A DNA stretch of 64,000 bases from Evansella vedderi. Its GTDB lineage: Bacteria > Bacillota > Bacilli > Bacillales > Salisediminibacteriaceae. The position numbers and the translations under genes are program-made. Location of the stretch: positions 18,108 through 82,107 of the forward strand of contig NZ_JAUSUG010000025.1 of assembly GCF_030813435.1 (NCBI RefSeq), read 5' to 3'. How positions within the stretch are numbered: the stretch's first letter is position 1; every line of letters begins with the position of its first letter. The notes beneath the pieces were generated by a model, which did no database searches, was not told where the DNA came from, and was given only the letters and a program-made list of their open reading frames with translations. This document shows, piece by piece, positions 30,924 through 39,017 of the stretch.

Positions 30924-31898
30924 GTGAAGGTAATGATTGGTGTGATAATTTTTGCCTATGGAGCACCTGGTTCATTGGACAATCTAAAGGAATACTATAC
31001 ACATATACGCCATGGGAATGCACCTAGTGAAGAGGAAATGGCTGCTGTGAAAGAACAATATCGTAATATTGGAACGACAGACCTTCTAGGCTCGATTACA
31101 GAGCGACAAGCGGAGGCTTTAACACATTCACTGCAACCCTATTTTGAAGAGGAAGTGAAAGTTTATACCGCTTTTAAACATACTGCACCTTTTGTGGAAG
31201 ATACGGTTTTACAAATGGTTAATGAAGGCGTTTCTCAGGTCATTACATTTCCTATTAAACCATTGTATTCTAAAACAGGGACAGGTCTGTATCAAATAAA
31301 AGTACGTAAAGCTTTGGCAAAGCTGGGATCAACTATCCCTGTATTAGACGTTGATCACTGGCATTTACATGACGAATTCGTTTCAGTAATGGCTAAACGT
31401 GTGAAAACGGCGGTAAAGTGGCTGCCAAGCCATATACGTAATGAAACAACTGTTATCTTTACTGCCCATAGTCAACCGGGTAAGCCTGAAACGTATAAGG
31501 AATACAGCGAAGAATTTACTGAATTAGGTAAAAGTATTGCCAACCAGCTTCAATTAAAAAATTGGCGAATTGCTTACCGTAGTGCTGGTTCCCATGAAGA
31601 CCTTTGGTCAGGTCCAGATGTAAAAGATGTGATACAAGAGGAAGGAAAAAAAGGGATAAAAGGCGTTGTAGCTTGTGATCTATTATCCGTTACTTCAAAT
31701 ATAGAAGTTTTATATGACATTGGTTATGATTGCCAGCTATTATGTAAACGGATGGGCATAGAGTTTATACGTACAGAGATCCCTAACGACTCCTATGATT
31801 TTATTATGGCATTGACGACTATTGTAAAAGAGAGGGTTATATTAAATAAATTAACAGAGGAATACCAATTCAATAAATTAAAACCGAGTTCTAAGTAA
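30924..31898 (+). CDS. Divergent ferrochelatase-family protein
   Basis: 324 residues. Aligns by eye with Bacillus coproporphyrin ferrochelatase (HemH/CpfC): FAYGAP keeps the active-site tyrosine region, YYTHIRHG, then FTAHSQP (His as in HSLP) and SNIEVLYDIGYDC (Glu as in HLEVLYD), so both metal-site residues are kept. Other conserved stretches differ (PLYSKTGTGLY replaces PHFSTFSVQSY). Start is GTG 30924 or ATG 30933. It lies 37 bp after the binding-protein gene and seems part of the importer operon, so it is probably a specialised chelatase or a metal-porphyrin enzyme rather than the housekeeping one; that is inference. Confidence 0.75.
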   Translation: MKVMIGVIIFAYGAPGSLDNLKEYYTHIRHGNAPSEEEMAAVKEQYRNIGTTDLLGSITERQAEALTHSLQPYFEEEVKVYTAFKHTAPFVEDTVLQMVNEGVSQVITFPIKPLYSKTGTGLYQIKVRKALAKLGSTIPVLDVDHWHLHDEFVSVMAKRVKTAVKWLPSHIRNETTVIFTAHSQPGKPETYKEYSEEFTELGKSIANQLQLKNWRIAYRSAGSHEDLWSGPDVKDVIQEEGKKGIKGVVACDLLSVTSNIEVLYDIGYDCQLLCKRMGIEFIRTEIPNDSYDFIMALTTIVKERVILNKLTEEYQFNKLKPSSK

Positions 31899-31923
31899 GA
31901 AAATCTTTAAACATGAAAAAGAC

Positions 31924-31966
31924 AAAAAAGCCACATATTTACATAGCTTGAATGTGGCTTTTTTGC
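31924..31966 (+). terminator. Terminator after the ferrochelatase-like gene
   Basis: GCCACAT (31930-31936) and ATGTGGC (31952-31958), A6 before and T6 after; it works in both directions. Confidence 0.85.
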
Positions 31967-32114
31967 GCATGATTAAAAGATTTAGCTATATGTACACAAA
32001 GACTGCTCTCAACAATTTTTGGTATAATAAAATAAAAATCTGGCCTAAACTTGTATTTAGAGGGAAAAATGTGTATTATTTGGTAAGCATTTAAATAGGA
32101 AGGAAGGGGATGTT

Positions 32115-32561
32115 GTGGCAACTCCTAGTATGGAAGATTATTTAGAACGTATATATGAATTAATTGAAACGAAAGGTTATGCCCGAGTATCGGATATTGC
32201 TAATCAGCTAGATGTTCATCCATCATCCGTAACAAAAATGATTCAAAAATTAGACGAGAGCGAATATTTAGTTTATGAAAAATATCGAGGCCTTATTTTA
32301 ACAGCAAAAGGGAAAAAGATTGGTAAAAAATTAGTGGACCGCCATGCGTTACTGGAAGAATTTCTATCAATAATTGGGGTCAACAAGGATAATATTTATG
32401 ATGATGTTGAGGGTATTGAGCATCATTTAAGCTGGGAGTCCATTACTTGTATTGAAAATTTGGTTCAATATTTTCAAGAAGATCCTAAACGGTTGGAAGA
32501 CCTTAACATTTTGAAACAATCAGAAGATCAAAATAAAGAAATAAAAACGCCTAATCGATAA
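32115..32561 (+). CDS. mntR: Manganese-responsive regulator MntR
   Basis: 148 residues, DtxR family. Winged helix-turn-helix [26 protein letters not shown] at 21-46, dimerisation domain after it. All six metal ligands known from B. subtilis MntR are present: D8, E11, H77, E99, E102, H103. Mn2+-bound MntR represses Mn uptake genes. Start is GTG 32115 with AGGAAGGGG upstream. It stands between the FecCD-type operon and the Mn ABC importer; both have MntR-like boxes. Its stop lies in a terminator stem. Confidence 0.95.
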   Translation: MATPSMEDYLERIYELIETKGYARVSDIANQLDVHPSSVTKMIQKLDESEYLVYEKYRGLILTAKGKKIGKKLVDRHALLEEFLSIIGVNKDNIYDDVEGIEHHLSWESITCIENLVQYFQEDPKRLEDLNILKQSEDQNKEIKTPNR

Positions 32562-32588
32562 GTGACTATCGGTTAGGTCTTTTTTATT
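32550..32588 (+). terminator. Terminator of mntR
   Basis: CCTAATCGATA (32550-32560) and TATCGGTTAGG (32567-32577), then TCTTTTTTATTTT. A similar stem at 32941-32975 shares the TATCGGTTAGGT-T-run part. Confidence 0.85.
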
Positions 32589-32714
32589 TTCTTTTTTTTA
32601 GTTTAATGCAATAATTTTAAAGTGAAAAAAAAAACTTTCGCGTAGTGAATAAAACTGAATAAATGCGAAATATTAAAAATGTAACCTTAATAAAGATAGG
32701 TTAGGGGGCCTTCA

Positions 32715-32786
32715 ATGAATGATAAAGATATGAAAGTAGATTACAGTTTATGGGGCAATAAAATAAAGGGGGAGTCAGCTTTATGA
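32715..32786 (+). CDS. 23-residue peptide, coupled to the next small frame
   Basis: ATG 32715 with TTAGGGGG upstream; a hydrophilic peptide with no known family. Its TGA overlaps the ATG of the next frame, so it may act as a coupled leader peptide. Weak evidence on length alone. Confidence 0.4.
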   Translation: MNDKDMKVDYSLWGNKIKGESAL

Positions 32787-32881
32787 AAAACGTTAGCAAT
32801 TATTCCTCTGCTGTTTGGGTATATATTGTCATTATTATTATCTTAATAAGTGTAACTGGATCTTTAAGATACTTATTTTAA
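32783..32881 (+). CDS. 32-residue single-helix membrane peptide
   Basis: ATG 32783 with AAAGGGGGAG eight bases upstream; VWVYIVIIIILISVTGSL is a membrane helix followed by a short basic tail. It overlaps the preceding 23-codon frame by four bases. Followed by a hairpin at 32941-32965. Unknown function; location beside mntR is the only context. Confidence 0.5.
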   Translation: MKNVSNYSSAVWVYIVIIIILISVTGSLRYLF

Positions 32882-32940
32882 TGTTAGATAGTTTTCATCT
32901 AAAAATTAAAAGTACAAAATTTAATGGTAAAAAACACTTA

Positions 32941-32975
32941 CACCAAATCGTTTATCGGTTAGGTGATTTTTTTAT
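32941..32975 (+). terminator. Terminator after the small-peptide pair
   Basis: CACCAAATCG and CGGTTAGGTG pair with one internal mismatch, then T7ATTTTTT. Confidence 0.65.
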
Positions 32976-32981
32976 TTTTTC

Positions 32982-33120
32982 TTGACAAAAATACAAAATG
33001 GTTGTATTTTTGAGTTGAGTAAAATAATTTTACCTAAAGCAACAAAAGTGAGGTAAAGTATTTTATTTGGAAGTGTAAAGCAATATCTCCTTGAATCCCC
33101 CGGATGCCAACGGGGGCTTT
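32982..33120 (+). ncRNA. Possible short transcript between mntR and the Mn importer
   Basis: TTGACA (about 32982) overlaps a perfect inverted repeat CAAAAATACA-7nt-TGTATTTTTG; then a TTTACCT/AGGTAAA inverted repeat (33029-33058) and a CCCCCG/CGGGGG terminator stem (33097-33116) followed by CTTTCTATTTT. No frame with a binding site was found. It could be a regulatory RNA or a decayed leader. Confidence 0.35.
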
Positions 33121-33206
33121 CTATTTTCTCTCCATATGCCCCAAGTATTAAATTACTGACATCAACTTCTACGATCAACTGGAAAAATTCTCATAATGCA
33201 GTTTTC

Positions 33207-33268
33207 TTGACAAATTTAAATAATGTAATATAAGATTATTTTAAGTTTTACCTAAGGAAACTTTTTTT
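33207..33268 (+). promoter_or_regulatory. Promoter and MntR-like box, distal to the Mn importer
   Basis: TTGACA (33207-33212), 16-nt spacer, TATAAG (33229-33234); eleven bases on, TTTTACCTAAGGAAACTTTT (33246-33265), a good MntR-type box. Confidence 0.68.
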
Positions 33269-33346
33269 ACCCTTGCCAAATATGTGGTTTGTAATCATAA
33301 TATTATTATAGAGCGTTGGGAAGGGAGGATAGGGAGGTTGAATAAA

Positions 33347-33442
33347 ATGAAAAAAATTAAAAGATTAAAAACCCAAAAGATCCTGCAACAAATCAACGTA
33401 AAGAAGTTGATTGAAGCTAAAAGAAATAAAAAAACATTATGA
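33347..33442 (+). CDS. 31-residue basic peptide in the Mn-importer leader
   Basis: ATG 33347 with GGGAGG upstream (also a TTG within that site). The product is highly basic (11 Lys plus 2 Arg) and Ile/Leu-rich, probably helical. It lies between the two MntR-boxed promoters and so would be induced by Mn shortage. No family recognised. Confidence 0.5.
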   Translation: MKKIKRLKTQKILQQINVKKLIEAKRNKKTL

Positions 33443-33456
33443 TTAAAAAAAAGTTC

Positions 33457-33516
33457 TAGACAAATTACTAAAGCATATTTTATAATTGGAATCGAGTTTT
33501 TCCTAAGGGAAAAAAA
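33457..33516 (+). promoter_or_regulatory. Promoter and MntR-like box, proximal to the Mn importer
   Basis: TAGACA (33457-33462), 18-nt spacer, TATAAT (33481-33486); eleven bases on, TTTTTCCTAAGGGAAAAAAA (33497-33516), a near-perfect palindrome of MntR-box type. The 250 nt from here to the lipoprotein start hold no other evident feature. Confidence 0.65.
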
Positions 33517-33769
33517 TATTATCCCGTCCAAATAAATAGGTTTGGACAAAAGTTTTGAAATTAAGGAAACTGTGATGGCATGATGTAACAAATGTAAAAT
33601 ACCATACATAAAAGGCTTAATGTGCCTAAAAAGTTGGTATTGACCAATGAATTTACTTTTAGACAATTATTTTCAATGAAGTAACTATGGTCTTGCCGCG
33701 TTAGTAATTTACGAGTATTGTCCAGCACAGTTTTAAGAATTTTTAATTAAAAGGGGAGAGGGAAGAAGC

Positions 33770-35518
33770 ATGTTTAAAAAGAAATCATTTTGGTTGAACT
33801 TAAGCTTTGCGTTAGTACTTAGTTTATTATTAGCCGCCTGTGGCAGTGATGAAACTGCTCAAGAACAGGATGGTGAAGCCGGCGGTGATGGTTTAACAAT
33901 CACTACAAGCTTTTCTGTATTAGGAGATATTGTTGCTCAAGTTATAGGTGACCGTGGAAGTGTAGAGTACATTGTACCAGTTGGTGAAGAGCCGCACGAA
34001 TATGAGCCAGTTCCAAGTGACTTTCAAAAGGTTAGCGATGCCGATGTATTTTATGTGAATGGTCTCGATTTGGAAGAATGGTTAGAGAAGATTGTGGAGA
34101 ATGTTACGGATACAGAAATTATTACTCTTTCCAATGGGGTAACAGCAATTCCATTAGAAGATGATGACGAAGATGATCCACACGCTTGGTTAAGTCCTAA
34201 GAATGTAATTATCTATGTTGAAAACCTTCTTGAAGATTTAATTGAAAGAGATCCTGAAGGGGAAGATATTTATACTGCTAATGCAGAAGCGTTTATTTCT
34301 GAATTGAATGAACTTGATGCTTGGATTGAAGAGCAAGTACAGCAAATTCCAGAAGAGCATCGTGTCATTGTTGTAAGTGAGAATGCCTTTAAATATTTTG
34401 GAGCAGATTACGGCTTTCTTACAGAAGGGATTTGGGAAATCAACTCCCATGAGGAAGGAACACCTCAACAATTTGCCCGCTTAGCGGAACTCGTAAGAGA
34501 GCGTAATGTACCAGGACTTTTTGTTGAAACAACAGTGGATAACCGCTACATGGAAACCGTTTCTAATGAATCCGGTGTTCCAATTGTCGGTGAAGTATAC
34601 ACAGATGCCATTGGTGAAGCTGGCAGCGGTGCTGATACGTATATTGGTATGATGAGACATAATGTTCAAGTATTCGTTGACGGATTAAGTGGAAGTGTTG
34701 CAACTTCAGGTGAAGGATTAAATATCACAACAAGCTTTTCTGTACTAGGAGATATTATTGCTCAAATTATTGGTGATCGCGGAACGGTAGATTACATTGT
34801 ACCAGTTGGAGAAGAACCACATGAATATGAGCCGGTTCCAAGTGATTTCCAAAAGGTTAGCGACGCGGATGTCTTTTATGTAAATGGTCTTGATCTAGAA
34901 GAGTGGCTAGAAAAGATCGTATCGAATGTAACAGATACGGACATCGTTACTGTTTCCGGTGGTGTAACACCTATTCCTTTAGAAGATGACGATGAAGATG
35001 ATCCCCATGCTTGGTTAAGTCCAAAAAACGTGATTATCTATGTTGAAAACATTCTTAATGACTTAATTGAAAGAGATCCACAAGGGGAAAGTGTTTATAC
35101 TGCAAATGCAGAAGCATATATTGCTGAGTTAGAGGAGCTTGATGCTTGGATTCAAGAACAAGTACAACAAATTCCAGAAGAACACCGTGTTATTGTTGTA
35201 AGTGAGAATGCCTTTAAATACTTTGGGGCAGATTACGGTTTCCATACAGAAGGAATTTGGGAAATCAATTCTCACGAGGAAGGAACACCTCAACAGTTTG
35301 CACGTTTAGCTGAATTAGTCCAAGAGCGAAATGTGCCTGGCTTATTTGTTGAAACAACTGTAGATAACCGTTACATGGAGACAGTGTCTAACGAGTCTGG
35401 GGTTCCAATTGTAGGAGAAGTTTATACAGATGCCATTGGTGAAGCTGGAAGTGGAGCCGATACGTATATCGATATGATGAGGCATAATGTTCAAGTATTT
35501 GTTGACGGTTTAAGCTAA
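33770..35518 (+). CDS. Tandem-duplicated Mn-type metal-binding lipoprotein (two TroA-fold domains)
   Basis: 582 residues, twice the normal length. Signal peptide with lipobox LLAAC (Cys24), then two nearly identical cluster A-I binding domains: repeat 1 at nt 33893-34690 and repeat 2 at 34718-35515, each exactly 798 nt, joined by a 27-nt linker. Metal ligands of the PsaA/MntA type are present in both: H76, H138, E204, D279 and H351, H413, E479, D554. Glu rather than His at the third site indicates Mn/Fe rather than Zn. The usual His-rich loop is replaced by an acidic one (LEDDDEDDPHAW). Likely catches Mn2+ for the ATPase and permease downstream. Confidence 0.93.
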   Translation: MFKKKSFWLNLSFALVLSLLLAACGSDETAQEQDGEAGGDGLTITTSFSVLGDIVAQVIGDRGSVEYIVPVGEEPHEYEPVPSDFQKVSDADVFYVNGLDLEEWLEKIVENVTDTEIITLSNGVTAIPLEDDDEDDPHAWLSPKNVIIYVENLLEDLIERDPEGEDIYTANAEAFISELNELDAWIEEQVQQIPEEHRVIVVSENAFKYFGADYGFLTEGIWEINSHEEGTPQQFARLAELVRERNVPGLFVETTVDNRYMETVSNESGVPIVGEVYTDAIGEAGSGADTYIGMMRHNVQVFVDGLSGSVATSGEGLNITTSFSVLGDIIAQIIGDRGTVDYIVPVGEEPHEYEPVPSDFQKVSDADVFYVNGLDLEEWLEKIVSNVTDTDIVTVSGGVTPIPLEDDDEDDPHAWLSPKNVIIYVENILNDLIERDPQGESVYTANAEAYIAELEELDAWIQEQVQQIPEEHRVIVVSENAFKYFGADYGFHTEGIWEINSHEEGTPQQFARLAELVQERNVPGLFVETTVDNRYMETVSNESGVPIVGEVYTDAIGEAGSGADTYIDMMRHNVQVFVDGLS

Positions 35519-35533
35519 GAGAATAATAATATA

Positions 35534-35585
35534 AAGCAAAAGGCACCTATAAAATTGTCCTTATAGTGGTGCCTTTTGCTTATAT
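35534..35585 (+). terminator. Strong hairpin between the binding-protein gene and the ATPase gene
   Basis: AAGCAAAAGGCACC and GGTGCCTTTTGCTT (35568-35581) with a smaller inner stem; followed by ATATATTT. It would lower expression of the downstream ATPase and permease relative to the binding protein. A possible new promoter TTTAAC-18-TATAAT ends near 35642. Confidence 0.75.
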
Positions 35586-35685
35586 ATTTAATTTTGTTTC
35601 ATTAGAAAAGTTTAACATTGTCAGTAGGCAGGAGTATAATAAAATATAGGTTATTTTTTTAAGAGTTTACTAGGAGGGTTGTTTT

Positions 35686-36447
35686 ATGGGAAATGGACTC
35701 TGTTTAGAGATAAATCAATTATCCGTATCTTATCATGGTGAAAAAGCATTGGAGGATATTTCTCTATCGATTCCAGCGCAGCAATTAGTTGGAATTATCG
35801 GACCAAATGGAGCTGGAAAATCTACTTTAATCAAAGCGATTTTAGGACTAATCCCTGGATATAAAGGAAAAATTAAAGTGTTAGGTAAGAATGTAAATGC
35901 TATCCGTAAACAGATTGCGTATGTTCCTCAACGAAATGATGTGGATATGGACTTTCCCGTATTAGTGGAGGATGTTGTATTAATGGGACGTTATCCACAT
36001 TTATCATGGTACGGGCGCCCTAAAAAAGAAGACCGTGAAATAGCGTTGAATAGTTTAAAACAAGTGGGGATGCTTGATTATCATAAAAGGCAAATTGGGG
36101 AACTGTCAGGGGGACAGCAGCAGCGGGTGTTTTTAGCTCGAGCATTAGCTCAGGAAGCCAATTTATTTTTTTTGGATGAACCATTCTCAGGTATTGATGT
36201 GACTTCGGAAAAAATAATCATTGATATTTTACGAGGATTAAGGGATCAAGGAAAAACTTTATTTGTTGTTCACCACGACTTAAGCAAAGTGGAAAGTTAT
36301 TTTGACAGCCTTATTTTGCTCAATAAACGCTTAATTTCCTGTGGGAATTCAGAAGAGGTTTTAGGAGTTGACCAAATAGAGCAGGCCTATGAAGGTAGTG
36401 CAGTTATTTTATCTGGGGAAAATGGAAAGCTGGTGGTGAGTAGCTAA
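35686..36447 (+). CDS. Manganese ABC transporter ATPase
   Basis: 253 residues. Walker A GPNGAGKSTLI, Q-loop VPQRNDVDMDFP, signature LSGGQQQRV, Walker B FFLDEPFSGID and H-loop VVHHDLSKVESYFD are intact. The VDMDFPVLVEDVVLMGRYPH segment is typical of the Zn/Mn (MntB/ZnuC) group. Ribosome binding site TAGGAGGG before ATG 35686. Overlaps the permease start by one base. Confidence 0.92.
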   Translation: MGNGLCLEINQLSVSYHGEKALEDISLSIPAQQLVGIIGPNGAGKSTLIKAILGLIPGYKGKIKVLGKNVNAIRKQIAYVPQRNDVDMDFPVLVEDVVLMGRYPHLSWYGRPKKEDREIALNSLKQVGMLDYHKRQIGELSGGQQQRVFLARALAQEANLFFLDEPFSGIDVTSEKIIIDILRGLRDQGKTLFVVHHDLSKVESYFDSLILLNKRLISCGNSEEVLGVDQIEQAYEGSAVILSGENGKLVVSS

Positions 36448-37334
36448 TGGATAATTTGAGTTTTTTCTTCGATGCATTATTTCAATATAAATTTTTACAA
36501 AATGCAATGATGGCAGGAGTTCTTGTTGGAATTATATGTGGTGTCGTTGGTTGCTTTATCATTTTGAGGGGGATGGCACTCATGGGGGATGCTATTTCTC
36601 ATGCAGTTCTTCCTGGCGTTGTTATTGCCTATATGATTGGAGCAAGCTTTTTTATAGGAGCTGTTATAACAGGTGTTTTAACAGCGTTAGCTATTGGCTA
36701 TGTGTCTCAAAACAGTAAGATTAAACATGACTCTTCCATTGGAATTATGTTTACTGCAGCATTTGCATTAGGTGTTGTATTAATTACCTTGAATAGAGGT
36801 ACCGGTGTGGATCTTTGGCATATATTATTTGGAAATGTATTAGCAGTGTCTACGACGGATCTTTGGATGACGATTGGAATTGGGATCGTTGTTTTAACAT
36901 TAATATTTTTATTTTATAAACAATTGGTATTAAGTACGTTCGATCCGATCATGGCACAAGCAATAGGTTTACCTACAAAATTGATCCATTATATTTTAAT
37001 GTTGGTCCTCTCCTTAGTAACTGTTGCATCATTAAATTCCGTAGGGATTATTTTGGTTGTTGCTATGCTTATTACACCAGGAGCGACTGCCTATTTACTA
37101 ACGGATCGTTTACCAGTAATGATGGGGCTTTCTGCAGTATTTGGATCCGTTTCAGCAATAATTGGTGTTTACTATTCCTTTATTTATGATGTTGCTACAG
37201 GTGCCTCCATTGTTTTAGTGGCTTCTATTTTCTTTATTATTGCTTTTCTACTTTCTCCAAAGCACGGGATTATTGTTCGATGGGGTAGGGCAAAAATGGC
37301 AGACAGAAATACAAATGAGAATACATCCATATAA
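36447..37334 (+). CDS. Manganese ABC transporter permease
   Basis: 295 residues, ABC-3 family with about eight membrane helices. GCFIILRGMALMGDAISHAVLPGVVIAYM (about 35-65) is the family hallmark, and LNSVGIILVVAMLITPGATAYLLTDRL the conserved later segment. Last gene of the importer operon; only one permease gene is present, so it should form a homodimer. Context (MntR boxes, Mn-type binding protein) sets the substrate as Mn2+. Confidence 0.92.
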   Translation: MDNLSFFFDALFQYKFLQNAMMAGVLVGIICGVVGCFIILRGMALMGDAISHAVLPGVVIAYMIGASFFIGAVITGVLTALAIGYVSQNSKIKHDSSIGIMFTAAFALGVVLITLNRGTGVDLWHILFGNVLAVSTTDLWMTIGIGIVVLTLIFLFYKQLVLSTFDPIMAQAIGLPTKLIHYILMLVLSLVTVASLNSVGIILVVAMLITPGATAYLLTDRLPVMMGLSAVFGSVSAIIGVYYSFIYDVATGASIVLVASIFFIIAFLLSPKHGIIVRWGRAKMADRNTNENTSI

Positions 37335-37353
37335 AAAAATTTGAAAACAAAAG

Positions 37354-37392
37354 GCGACTTCCCCTTACAACTATAGGGAAGTCGCTTTTTTA
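37354..37392 (+). terminator. Terminator of the Mn importer operon
   Basis: GCGACTTCCC (37354-37363) and GGGAAGTCGC (37376-37385) followed by six T. The next 200 nt, to the Fur-boxed promoter, show nothing recognisable. Confidence 0.88.
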
Positions 37393-37600
37393 GGAGATTT
37401 TATTATTAGTAATGTTATTAGCACATTGTAAAAGGGATAAGAGACCTTCATGCTCCACATATTACATAGATATAAGTTAAAAATATTAAAGGTAACTGTT
37501 TATACTGTATTAAAAATGGTGGGTAGGTTGGAATAAAACTATTTGTGTTCAAACTTTGTTCAAAATTAACTTTTTTTCTAAAAAACTTTTTTAAAGTTCA

Positions 37601-37629
37601 TTGACAATGATTCTCATTCGCACTATACT
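37601..37629 (+). promoter_or_regulatory. Sigma-A promoter overlapping Fur box 1
   Basis: TTGACA (37601-37606), 17-nt spacer, TATACT (37624-37629). The spacer with the -35 holds TGACAATGATTCTCATTCG (37602-37620), a good 19-bp Fur box. Confidence 0.85.
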
Positions 37630-37645
37630 AAGAATTGTGGATGGG

Positions 37646-37664
37646 GATGATAATCATTCTCAAT
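37646..37664. promoter_or_regulatory. Fur box 2
   Basis: GATGATAATCATTCTCAAT, downstream of the start site, a close match to the Fur consensus. Two sites about 44 bp apart predict tight iron repression. Confidence 0.8.
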
Positions 37665-37709
37665 AAATACTTACAAATGATAACATATAATGTTTAGGGG
37701 GATTACAAA

Positions 37710-38837
37710 ATGAGCAAATCTTTAAAATCAGTTTTATTTTTTGCAGTAATGTCGTTACTACTTTTAGTTGCAGTAGCTTGCGGAAACGGTGATAGTGATG
37801 CTGCAGAATCGAATGAACAAGATCAAGAGGATGCACAAGTAGAAGATGATGCTACGGAAGAAGACGAAGCAACAGCTGAAGATGCAGGTGTTGTAAACCT
37901 TTATACTAGCCGTCACTATGATACAGATCGTGAGCTTTACGATTTATTTACAGAAGAAACTGGAATCGTAGTTAACGTAATCGAAGGTAGTGGTCCGGAA
38001 CTAATCGAGCGTATGAACATCGAAGGGGAAGCTACAGAAGCGGACGTATTTATTACAGCTGACGCAGGTAACCTCCATGTTGCGAAAATGGATGACTTAT
38101 TCCAACCAATCGAAAGTGAAGTTTTATTTAACAACATTCCTGAAAACTTACGTGATGCAGACAATCAATGGTTCGGATTAACACAAAGAGCCCGTGTATT
38201 TGTTTACGCAAAAGACCGCGTTGATCCATCTGAACTTTCTACTTACGAAGCAATCACAGGACCTGAATGGGAAGGTAGATTATTAGCACGTACATCTGAG
38301 AACATGTACAACATCTCTATTATGGCTTCTTTCATTGAATTGTGGGGTGAAGAGGCTGCAGAAGAGTGGGCTAATGGGTTCGCAAACAATATGGCAAGAG
38401 ATCCTCAAGGTGGAGACACGGACCAAGCAAGAGCAGTAGTTGCTGGTGAAGGTGACGTAGCACTAATGAACACGTACTACATTGGACGTTTACTAAACTC
38501 AGAAGATCCAGGTGATGTAGAAGTTGGAGAAGCAGTAGGAGTATTCTTCCCTAACCAAGAGACAACTGGAACCCATGTAAACATTAGTGGTGCTGGAGTT
38601 ACAAAGCATTCCAAAAACGTAGAAAATGCGATTAAATTCTTAGAGTTCTTATCTGGTGAACATGCACAACAAGTATTTGCTGAAGGTAACAATGAGTATC
38701 CAGCTAATCCAAACGTTCCTTGGTCTGATACAGTTGCTGCTTGGGGAGAGTTTAAAGCACAAGATATTAATTTAACAGTTTTAGGTGAAAATCAACAAGA
38801 AGCAATCAGAATCTTTGACCGATCTGGCTGGAGATAA
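37710..38837 (+). CDS. Ferric-iron-binding lipoprotein (FutA/FbpA type)
   Basis: 375 residues. Signal peptide with lipobox VAVAC, an acidic linker (residues 25-60), then VVNLYTSRHYDTDRELYDLF, the opening of FbpA/FutA-type Fe3+ binding proteins; NTYYIGRLL carries the paired tyrosines that bind iron. Ribosome binding site TAGGGGGA before ATG 37710. Its promoter overlaps a Fur box and a second Fur box follows. A terminator separates it from the permease gene. Confidence 0.93.
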   Translation: MSKSLKSVLFFAVMSLLLLVAVACGNGDSDAAESNEQDQEDAQVEDDATEEDEATAEDAGVVNLYTSRHYDTDRELYDLFTEETGIVVNVIEGSGPELIERMNIEGEATEADVFITADAGNLHVAKMDDLFQPIESEVLFNNIPENLRDADNQWFGLTQRARVFVYAKDRVDPSELSTYEAITGPEWEGRLLARTSENMYNISIMASFIELWGEEAAEEWANGFANNMARDPQGGDTDQARAVVAGEGDVALMNTYYIGRLLNSEDPGDVEVGEAVGVFFPNQETTGTHVNISGAGVTKHSKNVENAIKFLEFLSGEHAQQVFAEGNNEYPANPNVPWSDTVAAWGEFKAQDINLTVLGENQQEAIRIFDRSGWR

Positions 38838-38852
38838 TAAGGGTTAATCTTT

Positions 38853-38892
38853 GTACCGGAATCTTCTATAGTTTCCGGTACGTTGTTTTTTC
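38853..38892 (+). terminator. Terminator between iron-binding protein and permease genes
   Basis: GTACCGGAA (38853-38861) and TTCCGGTAC (38873-38881), then GTTGTTTTTT. A TATAAT box at 38928-38933 may restart transcription for the permease. Confidence 0.8.
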
Positions 38893-39017
38893 AAAATATG
38901 TCCATTTCTTTTTAAAGTAAATTTCTGTATAATTAAATGGGGATGGAATCTATTTTATTGAAATAGTAATATTATATCTATTTACAAAGTTGGTTAGAAA
39001 GTTAGGGTGTGGCAACA

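Noticed and set aside
33029..33117. yybP-ykoY manganese riboswitch
   Set aside because: Considered because of the Mn context, but the conserved GGGGAGUA and loop motifs of that riboswitch are not present.
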